A DNA stretch of 18,036 bases from Entrophospora sp. SA101 (Eukaryota; Glomeromycota; Glomeromycetes; Entrophosporales; Entrophosporaceae): NCBI GenBank assembly GCA_958430865.1, contig CAUDNR010001174.1:1-18036 (forward strand), given 5' to 3'. Below the pieces are notes generated by a model. The model worked only from the letters and a program-made list of their open reading frames with translations. It searched no databases and was not told the origin of the DNA. A program made the position numbers and the translations under genes. Every line of letters starts with the position of its first letter. Within the stretch, counting starts at the first letter, position 1. Below, piece after piece: positions 10,120 through 18,036 of the stretch.

Positions 10120-10750
10120 GTGTAGAGGGTAGCTCAACTGTCATTTATAATGGGTTCTTTGGTGGTGTTAATGGTATGTAGTTACAGCTTGGAAACATTG
10201 CCACATATACTTGAAAGCACCTTTGCTTGTTTAAAAAGAAATTAATCACCAAGGGCCATGTGATAAAGTGCTGTTTGGTTAACAAAATCAATTCAAGTCA
10301 TTCTTTCAACAGAACTTTGGATTGCAGGCTCAAGGTCTTTATCTTTCTAGACTGTGCATTATATGTATTTTGTGCCTTTTTCCTGAAACAGGTTTGGATT
10401 CATGATGTTTTGAAACTTACAATGGCTGCTTGAAGAATATGAATGATTAGTCCTCTTACAGGTTGGGCAAGGACATTCTAAGAACTTTTCATTTGCTTGA
10501 TTTTTGATTCCCTGCCATTTGAATTAAAATGGAATTGACAAAATTTCTTTAAATAAATTAAAATGTAATCAATAAAAAAGTTGGTGTTTTTTTTTGTTTA
10601 AATAGAAAAACAACAATTCAAATAATTGGTTTATTTAAAACAAGTTTTCAATTCGAGACTATGTAATACAGAAAACATTTTAAAAATGGGTCAAAGTGAC
10701 ACGTTGCTGATCAATTCAAAAAAAAACTTTTTTTGATTTCTTATGACGTG

Positions 10751-10776
10751 ATTATTATTATTATTATTATTATTAT
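10751..10776. repeat. (ATT)n microsatellite
   Basis: An uninterrupted ATT run lies about 85 bases before the PDCD2 start codon, in the presumed promoter or leader. Confidence 0.9.
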
Positions 10777-10859
10777 TTGTCAAAGGAAATCGAAGATTTT
10801 TTTTATAATGATCAACCTTAATACAGACAAAAAAGGAAAATACATTTTATTAAAAAATT

Positions 10860-12467
10860 ATGGAAACTACTACAACAACAGTACCAGTAGAACTTGGCTT
10901 TGCAGAACTTTCTGAATTACCTTTAACATCTGACATATTTCCAAGTAAAATTGGGGGAAAACCAGTTAATCATGCTTTTTTTTGAATTATTTAAAATGTA
11001 CTCACATATATATATATATCATAGTAATAATTTATGATTTATGATAAAATTAAGGCATGGCTAAATCCTAAACATATATTATCATTTGAACAAGTTAAAT
11101 GTGGTATATGTGAAAGACCAATGATACTGTTGGTTCAAGTAAGATGTCTCAATTAATTAATCAATTAATAGATTGGACAATTGTGTAAATTATATATATT
11201 AAAAAAATACAAATTTTTTAATTGATGTAGCTTTATGCACCAGAAGATCAAGATCAACTACCAGAAGCATTCCATCGTATGATTTATATTTTTTGTTGTA
11301 AGAATGGATCATGTCATAAACAAGATTGGCATAAATGGTTTGTGTGTATTCTGATTATTTATTATTTTTTCTCAAAATTTAAAAAAGCCTTTTTTTTTTT
11401 GAAAATAAAGTTTTAAAGTTTATAGAAATCAATTACCAAAAGATAATCCATATTGGCCATATATTGAATTTGATGATGACAGCAATAACAATAACAATGA
11501 AAATAATAATAAGGACAAGAATATTGATGATGATGAATCTTCAAAAAGAGTTTCAAATGACACATTAAATGAAGATGGTAAAAAATTGTTTAAATTTTCT
11601 TTTATTCAATTTAGAATATTTATTTAAGAAATTTTTTTTTTTTAATTAGTCAAACAATGTGTGGTTTGTGGATTATTAGGGTCAAAAGAATGTGGGAAGT
11701 GTGGAATGAGTTGTTATTGTTCAAGAGAACATCAAATAAATCATTGGAATATTGGAAAACACAAAAATTATTGTTCTAATAATCTTAATAATAATAACAA
11801 AAATGATGATAATAGTAGTAGTAGAACAACAAATGATCATCAAGAAGAAAATAATAATAAAATATGCAGCCAAAAAATACTATTTCCTGAATATGAAATT
11901 ATCACTGAACCAGAAGAAATCGATAATGTTGAAGAAAAAAATTTATCATATTTATCATTGTTACCAAAAAAGGATTCTAGTGAAGAATTTGACGATATTT
12001 ATGAAAATAGTAAAGTTAAAGTCGATAAAGCTTTTTTAAAATTTCAAAAAAGAATTCAATTGTTTCCTAAACAAATCTTAAGGTATTGATTTATTTAATT
12101 TTTTTATTTAAAAATTTTAAGGTGCTAATAAATATCATTACCTCCTCCCATTATTAGATATTCAAGGTTGCATGAAGATGATAAAAACCCAGACCCATTA
12201 TGGGTAAGTGATAATGATAAACCTGGTGAAAACAATATTATTATACCAAAGTGTTCAAATTGTGGACAAGAGAGAACATTCGAGTTTCAAGTATTATCAA
12301 CCTTATTAAATTATCTTAAAATAGATCACACAAAACTTGATTCACTTGATTGGGGAACATTATTAATTTATAGTTGCAAAGATAGTTGTCACTCTGAAAA
12401 TAATTATTATTTGGAAGAATTCATCTATAGACAAGATTTTAGCAATGATGGTGTAAATCAGATTTAG
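10860..12467 (+). CDS. PDCD2: Programmed cell death protein 2 homologue (MYND finger, PDCD2_C domain), six exons
   Basis: Exons are 10860-10964, 11055-11138, 11231-11337, 11411-11577, 11650-12082 and 12158-12467, giving 401 residues. All introns are GT-AG and 72-92 bases long. The start is supported by the family N-terminus (ELGFAELSELPL, then FPSKIGGKPAWLNP across intron 1). CGIC (about residue 52-55) and FCCKNGSC follow. VYRNQLPKDNPYW is assembled only with the exon 4 boundary given. The MYND zinc finger spans residues 158-196, with likely ligands C158, C161, C169, C172, C178, H182, H192 and C196. The C-terminal domain (about 275-401) contains FPKQILRYSR, PLWVS, EFQVLSTLLNYL, LDWGTLLIYSC and EEFIYRQDF. 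PDCD2 proteins are chaperones for ribosomal protein uS5 (RPS2) in small-subunit assembly. Between the finger and the C-terminal domain lies an Asn-rich insert (about 197-230). Confidence 0.95.
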
Positions 12468-12722
12468 AGCTAATTTTGATTTTTGTAAAAAATCTTTTAT
12501 TTTATTTTTTTTTTTCTATTTAATTGTAAATGAAACAAATGGAAATTTGCTAAATGTTCCTAAAAAAATATATTGGAAAAAATATAAACAAATGCGTTAA
12601 TAATAATCACATATAGATAAATAATGTAATTAATTGCTACATACTTGATTTACTCCATTCATTACCACCTTTTAATTGCTAATTTTGTGGAAGAAAAAAG
12701 ACAAAATGGAAGTTTTTTCTTC
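12468..12722. terminator. Shared 3' region between convergent PDCD2 and COX17
   Basis: These 255 bases separate the two stop codons. T-rich tracts follow PDCD2 on the plus strand. Both transcripts must end here, so their 3' ends may overlap. No exact polyadenylation site can be assigned from sequence alone. Confidence 0.4.
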
Positions 12723-12968
12723 TTAAATATTAAATCCAAAACTTCTCATACAAATCCTATGAGCCTCAATTAAATTTTGACATTTTGTTTCATCTCCATA
12801 TTTAAATATACATTCATCCCTAGCCTTTTTTGTGTCAGGACAAGCACAACATGGCTTTACATTGTCATTATTTGAATTGCTGCCACCACCATTATTGTTA
12901 TTGATAATTATCTTATTATTGCTGTCATTGTCAGAAAGTGAAAAGGCAGTAGTGTCACTTGAAGACAT
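12723..12968 (-). CDS. COX17: Cytochrome c oxidase copper chaperone Cox17, single exon
   Basis: The product has 81 residues. Cox17 carries Cu(I) in the mitochondrial intermembrane space and hands it to Sco1 and Cox11 for cytochrome c oxidase assembly. The core [16 protein letters not shown] is near perfect for the family. C40-C41 are the copper-binding pair, and the twin CX9C motif is C43/C53 and C63/C73, which forms the two disulfides made by the Mia40 import route. The ending [10 protein letters not shown] is also typical. The core needs only about 45 residues. The first 37 residues are Ser/Asp-rich and then Asn/Gly-rich, an extension of the low-complexity kind also seen in the neighbouring PDCD2. 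There is no presequence, as expected for Mia40 substrates. It converges on PDCD2. Confidence 0.95.
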   Translation of the reverse strand: MSSSDTTAFSLSDNDSNNKIIINNNNGGGSNSNNDNVKPCCACPDTKKARDECIFKYGDETKCQNLIEAHRICMRSFGFNI

Positions 12969-13949
12969 CTTTTTTGGTAATAATGATAATATTGATATTT
13001 TATTTTAATAATCAATTAATGATCATATGACGAAAGTCACTTAAAAATAAAAAAAAAAGGGATAAAAATAAAGTTCAAATAAGGTTTTTATTATTATCCT
13101 TATATTATTGGAAGAAAAGAAAATATGGGGCATGCTTGCAAACAAAGTGAACATTATATCACACATTACAGGGTTTAAAATTTAAGTGTAATTGTGATAA
13201 TATTTTTTTTTAATTATAACCCTAACTAATAAATCGATTCATTTATCACTTGTGTTACTTATTCAAGAATATATACCAAATCTTTCTTATTACCATTGCC
13301 CTATTGATGATGCTAATACTTAATTTATTTTTGATAATTCAATAAAGCTCAAAAGTAAGTATTAGCATGTTCTTAATTTAGTGTTACTTTATTTAGAGCA
13401 GAATAATTGAAAAAAAAAAAAAAATACTCCAAGACATTTGAACTAGTAGTAAGTATACCAAATACTTATGGGTTTAAACTTATATTGATTTGCTAATAGT
13501 CAAAATAAAATAAAAATTTTTAACATAATTTGTTAGATAATATTGACCAATGTAACACATACACAAAATAATGAACCTATATCTTGAAAAGAAAATCGAA
13601 GCTTTATTGTTCCAGGAATTCATGTTACTTATAATTGGTCCTTTAATTAAAGAAAGAAAATATACAAAGGTTGACTCATCTATGTAAATGTAATATTGAT
13701 GATTGCCATATTGCATCATAGAAAATTTATGAGCTTTATGCATTTAAATGAATCTTTGTTTTTGTAATAAACCTGCCTTATGTTGAAACATTATAAAAGC
13801 ATCACCAGTTCACTTATTTTTAGGTAAAAAAAAAATTCAAGCAACAACTCCTATTAATTATCATTAAACAATTTATTTCGGTTTAAAAAACAATCAAATA
13901 ATCAGTAAATATTTACACAATATTTTCATCCATAATAACGTTTAAAAAA
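12969..13949. other. Gene-free stretch upstream of COX17
   Basis: This is AT-rich with an A-run near 13410-13425. A minus-strand frame at 13480-13743 has no recognisable motif and skewed composition, so I leave it out. The COX17 promoter should lie in the first few hundred bases. The only clear structure is the inverted repeat at 13310-13368. Confidence 0.5.
13310..13368. repeat. 13-base perfect inverted repeat
   Basis: ATGCTAATACTTA (13310-13322) is mirrored by TAAGTATTAGCAT (13356-13368) around a 33-base spacer. It lies about 340 bases upstream of the COX17 start. It may be the core of a small decayed element or a hairpin. No target duplication was seen. Confidence 0.55.
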
Positions 13950-14430
13950 ATGTTTACTTTCAACTGTGAACTTTTTTGTGGGTTGTTAATTGGACTTTTT
14001 CTTGGTTTCTTGCTTCACTATAAAATTTATCAAAACCAGTTCTCTATTATAAATCAAAAAATTGATCAAATAATTGATAAAATAGAACCAAGAAGGAAAC
14101 AACTTAAAATAAAACAAATCAACTTACTAATGATAAAAAATACTCAAAAGAAATCGAACATCTATGGACAAATTTCAAACAGTTATTTGATAAAATAGAC
14201 TGAGTTAAATCCTGATTTTTCATTTAATGAATGGCCATTAAAAAACTCCTACCAACGAAAAACAAATCCAAGAAGGAAAACGATAGAGGCGATTCAGGGA
14301 TGGATAAACAAAGAAAAGCGAAGATTACGAAGATAATGAAAACAAAGATACAAATATTAATAATGATATTATCAATAATAGTAATAATATTATAGTAGTA
14401 ATAGTGAAAGTTGAATTTTTGTCAGAGTGC
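13950..14430 (+). pseudogene. Possible broken small gene with one membrane helix and a coiled coil
   Basis: An ATG at 13950 opens 82 codons. Residues 9-23 (FCGLLIGLFLGFLLH) would form one membrane-spanning helix, followed by a heptad-like stretch (INQKIDQIIDKIE). The codon texture then seems to move to another frame (IEHLWTNFKQLFDKI near 14150-14200) and back to the first after TAG at 14196-14198 (ELNPDFSFNEWPLKN near 14202-14250). An Asp/Glu/Asn-rich tail is open to about 14440 in yet another frame. This looks like a real gene that has lost its frame, but I do not recognise the family, and an intact 82-residue protein cannot be excluded. Confidence 0.35.
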
Positions 14431-14613
14431 CCAAATAATAGGTAATACTTATAAATGGGTTTGGGTCCGAGTATTTTCTTCCCATGCAAGTGCTTTAACT
14501 TGATTTTTTTTAAATTTCAAGTCATGTGCCCACTGATTTATCATTGGTCCAAAAATTATTTATAGAAACAATTAATCGTAACAATTACGATCTACACGTA
14601 AATCAATAAAAAA

Positions 14614-16975
14614 ATGGCAACAGTTGAAGAAATTAAAAATGAATTAAAAGATAACATGAAGAGGCGAAAGAAAAAATTGAAGAAGTGGAAAGAGAATTGG
14701 GGAGGGAGGCTGGATCAGTTGTTGAGAGAAGAGGCAAAAAAGCATGATGTGGAGTTGTTTAGTTACTTAAAAACAGAAAAGGAAGAGTTGATGAAGAAGG
14801 TGGAAGATAGGTTGAAACAAGTAGAGAAGTTGCAGGATGAGTTGTTAGAATATGACAAAGAAAAAGGTAATGAACAAATTGCTTAAAAAAAAAAGATATA
14901 CAAAAAAATTATTTTTCGTCCATTTTGTTTTATTTGTTTGTTTGGTATACTATTATATCTTTGTGGTTTTTTCCGTTCTCTTGTACATGCATCTATTACT
15001 GTTACTGTTCATTTTACATTTATACCTAAAAGCAGATAACAAAAAAAGTGAAGTATGATGTTGCTGAAGTACTTTCCAAGTATAAACCATCAAATGATTG
15101 CCATCTCAATAGCTTTGCACTTGGCCCATTTGAACTTTCAGATGATATTTTATTTACAGCTATTGACGACTGTTTTCCTTTTGTTGGTAGAGAAAAGGAA
15201 ATGAAAATGTTAGAGATATGTATTATTGATAATATCAAGATTTGGAACCGATTACATAATCATCATCCTAATTTTTGTCATACAGATGCTCTTGAATCAT
15301 TCAAAAGATTATACCAAACTCTAGTGGTTGCTGGAGCACCAGGAATAGGGAAAACAACATTTATACAACGTGGTTTTTGTCAGTGATAGAGCAGAACAAG
15401 CAATTACAAGAGATTTTTAGTGGAAGGGTGTTTGCTTGGGATGTTTTAAGTTCAGCATTAGACCATACAGAAAGGATGCTGATTAATCAGTATTATACAG
15501 AGTCAGTCATAGTATTAAGGATCCTACATCAATCAATTAATGGAAGGGAATATCATCTGTTCTTAAATGATTTAGAATATTATCTTGAATCATATGGCTT
15601 ACACTTGAAGGATATCAATCTCAAAACTGTACTTGATCATGTCCTTCATGAGAAATCAGATCACAACCAATTACTCACAATGTTTCACATTACTGAAACA
15701 AATATTTTTTTCCAAAATGATGAAGGCAGGCTTTTAGAAGCAATCACAAACAGCATTTATAATTTCAACAAGTCACAAGGAACTCATTTTCTCTTTACTT
15801 GTTATGATGGAACACATAGAGATGATTTATATATGTCATTTGGAAGCAGTGGACCTAGTATGTTACCCATTATCCTATCAAATCCATCAATTAATAATTT
15901 CATTGAAATTCTTCAGTATTTAGCCAATAAAGTTTCCACAACCCAATTTTACATTTCTGATCAATGCAAATATGCACTGGAAGATCTTGGTTCATTTCGC
16001 CTCTTCTCTCTTTTTGTTTATAACATGGCATTTATGGAAGTGGTGATGAAGCCTTTAAGGTTAAGTTATTCAAGAAAATGATAGAAAATCACATGAATGA
16101 CAATATTATTCTCAAGAAATTATTACAGTTGTTACAATCTATTATTCTCAAGAATTTTGTTCAATATATTACTTCTCTAAGCAAACTTAGTGCTGATGAC
16201 TTTTTAGTCATCTTGGCTTATATTGTAAATGATTTTCAAGTCCAAGAAGACATGAGTATTGGAAATACAACTTTTGGTAATTTGGAGAAGGATGGTTCTA
16301 TAATTATTGATAAAAAAGGTCAAATCATAATTCCTTTTGTCATACTCCAGATGGTTGCAAAGGATAAAAAAAAAATACAGATGGGACAATACTTGATTAT
16401 TTACATACACTTTTCTGGGATGGATTGCCATCATCATCTCATAGTAATGAACGAAGTGATTTAGCAATGATGACATTAAAGCTATTGTTGTTCAAAGCTA
16501 AAAGACGCAGGACCTTTTATCTCACAGAAATATTTCCTGGACTTAAAGGACAAGTTGGAAAAATGGCACTCCTTGTTCCTGAGAACTTAAGTAATCCAAC
16601 AGTACTTCATGAATGGTACAAAGGAAAAAAACATATTGGAGAAGAGATGATTATCGGCTGTGGAAGTGATCCATTGCCTGATTCATGGTTTAGTTTTAAG
16701 AAGGAGGATGGGAGTGGTGTCATTAGAGTATATTTTGAAAGCAAAAAAAACGTGAAAATAACAAAAAGTTGTCAGCAACTTATTTCAATGAACATCAAAG
16801 AAAAGTGAAAAACAAAGGAGGGGTAATGCATTGTATTTTTGTATTTATAGGTGACTATGATATTTCTAGTATAGAAGCAGATGATGATGAATATATTATT
16901 GGAACAAATAACATGGGTAAGTTTTATGGAAAAATCTTAAGTCTTAAACGACAACAACTGTTGTATAAAGAATAA
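14614..16975 (+). pseudogene. Crinkler-like P-loop NTPase with possible PD-(D/E)xK nuclease, frame broken four times
   Basis: A well-placed ATG (14614, after an A-rich leader) opens a 90-codon Lys/Glu-rich coiled-coil frame. A possible intron 14867-15048 (GTAATG to AAAAAAAG) joins it in frame to a P-loop module with CFPFVGREKEM and Walker A GAPGIGKTTF (near 15335-15361). The remainder is spread over successive frames: 15377-16081, 16024-16464, 16377-16808 and about 16752-16975. Each change is by -1, at T5 (15374-15378), near T3 (16031-16033), at A10 (16366-16375) and at A8 (16743-16750). Frame four carries PDSW followed 18 residues later by ESK, a candidate PD-(D/E)xK catalytic pattern. VGR-P-loop followed by nuclease is the design described for CRN/CR effectors. 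The usual LFLAK-type header is absent. It may be a pseudogene or a gene broken only by base-calling errors. Family placement rests on motif order, not on a search. Confidence 0.55.
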
Positions 16976-18036
16976 AATGAATAAAATTAAATTTGAAACT
17001 ATTGCAAAATCTTGATGATTTATGGTGATAATAAACAAATATTATTTTTGATTTTTTTCTACCTCTTCTTCCATGACCAAGTCAGTTCATGTTTTATTGC
17101 AATAAAATAAGCAAGTGTTGACTTTGTAATGTGATTTTGATGATGGGTATGTGTAACACCAAAATTGGGATTTGGAAATTTGTGTCAGATCGAATTTTAG
17201 CTTTATCAAGAACAGAATCTCCTATTCTGTAAAATCCAAATATATAAAAATGTGTAATGGTTTATTTTGCATTACTAAAATAAAATTTTTCAGTGTAAAA
17301 CCCCAAAATAAACTGGTTTCCTTCATGAACTTTCTATCAGGCTGATTCCAAATAAAATACAAATAATGTTGTAGGATGAATGATGTTTGAATCACAATTC
17401 TTCATCCTGCAGCAACACAAACATTATAATTTTTATTATAATTTATTTATTAACTATTATTATATTATATTTAATATTACTATAATTGGTAACAGGACCA
17501 TAGTTGTTAGCTGAAATTGTTTTTGCATTTGCCAAAATATTTCAGCATATTTTGGCTTTTCCATATTCTCTATATTAATGGACATAAAAAACTGCCCAAT
17601 ATTTTGACTGTTGGATCAAAGAATTCAAATAATTTTGAATATAATTTTGGCTACTAATAAAATAATTATGGTAATTATAGCAGAATTATGGCATTACGGA
17701 TACTGCAATGATCACTTATGAAGAGAGGCAATTATGACAAACAACTGTAGAATAAATACATTTTACCATGATTTTGCATTAATGGGTTTTTGATTATTGT
17801 TTCTAATCAATTGTACTCAAACTACCTTTCCTAAAACTTCTTTTAATTCCAGCCAATTTTATAATTTTAATAGATAAGTCATTGTAAAAAAAAAACCTAC
17901 AAAGTGAACATAAAATTATATATATAGGGATAAGTATATATGAAAAATAATAATTATAATAACATAGCGGGCTTTCCCTGTGATTGGCTTATTTCATTTT
18001 GTGTAAAATGACGATCATTACCAAAATAAATTTTTT
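16976..18036. other. Gene-free AT-rich 3' flank
   Basis: No open frame or RNA gene is apparent. Imperfect inverted repeats occur at 17373-17408 (AGGATGAA/TTCATCCT) and 17510-17546 (GCTGAAAT/ATTTCAGC). The 17620-17700 region has several AATTATGG/AATTATAG variants that look like interspersed-repeat debris. The first 100 bases should hold the 3' end of the CRN-like gene. Confidence 0.5.

Larger units (their letters stand above)
9380..10560 (-). pseudogene. Possible decayed coding region interrupted by MITE-like elements A and B
   Basis: With the two elements set aside, the minus strand has several protein-like open pieces with normal codon texture: one with a Cys cluster, CPCPTCKRTNHSYSS, near 10500; one around 10200-10300; and one with QKYVTNCQNHITTN near 9440-9470. 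The pieces lie in different frames with stops between them. I do not recognise the family. A decayed transposase or a host gene are both possible. The limits are rough and the call is weak. Confidence 0.25.

Noticed and set aside
10227..10433. 68-codon plus-strand frame
   Set aside because: No recognisable motif. The minus strand in the same place looks more protein-like.
8474..10600. tRNA or other structured RNA genes
   Set aside because: The inverted repeats here are transposon ends or simple palindromes. I saw no cloverleaf with A- and B-box promoter elements.
10733..10915. 60-codon frame overlapping the PDCD2 start
   Set aside because: It contains the translated (ATT)n tract as a poly-Ile run and overlaps PDCD2 exon 1 in another frame.
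11038..11060. Alternative exon 2 start in PDCD2
   Set aside because: The acceptor at 11054 restores the family motif GGKPAWLNP exactly. Other AG sites break it.
13480..13743. 87-codon minus-strand frame upstream of COX17
   Set aside because: No motif, and very Ile/Tyr/Phe-rich, as expected from random AT-rich DNA.

Overview
The window looks like nuclear DNA from an AT-rich fungus, most likely an arbuscular mycorrhizal fungus of the Rhizophagus type (Glomeromycotina). The grounds are genes broken by short GT-AG introns, Asn-rich low-complexity stretches in proteins, abundant simple repeats and small inverted-repeat transposons, and remnants that resemble the F-box and Crinkler-like (CRN) families known to be expanded in these fungi. 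The species is inferred from style and family content, not from a marker gene.

Layout. Bases 1-410 look like the end of a Tc1/mariner-like element. Bases 411-1596 hold no gene. Bases 1597-5585 encode the large subunit of TFIIF (RAP74/Tfg1) in three exons. Its middle is an array of about 11 copies of a Ser/Thr/Lys-rich unit of about 60 residues. Bases 5806-8473 hold a dead F-box gene whose 3' part lies inside a 1246-bp direct tandem duplication that appears perfect. Bases 8474-10859 are repeat-rich. They contain one inverted-repeat element with TTCGTTATAGAGA motifs, then two related elements with 17-bp terminal inverted repeats and 8-bp target duplications, inserted in what may be a decayed minus-strand coding region.

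Bases 10860-12467 encode a six-exon PDCD2 protein (MYND finger plus PDCD2 C-terminal domain). A single-exon COX17 copper chaperone faces it tail to tail at 12723-12968. Bases 13950-14430 hold a small broken reading frame with one membrane helix.

Bases 14614-16975 hold a coiled-coil segment, a P-loop NTPase and a possible PD-(D/E)xK nuclease, best read as a CRN-like NTPase-nuclease gene. The reading frame is broken four times, always in the same direction and mostly at homopolymer runs. Bases 16976-18036 are AT-rich with no gene.

The three intact genes are core housekeeping functions: transcription initiation, ribosomal-protein chaperoning and mitochondrial copper delivery. They are not functionally linked. 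The broken F-box and CRN-like genes and the transposon scars between them are the fast-changing part of the window and hold most of the unusual signal.
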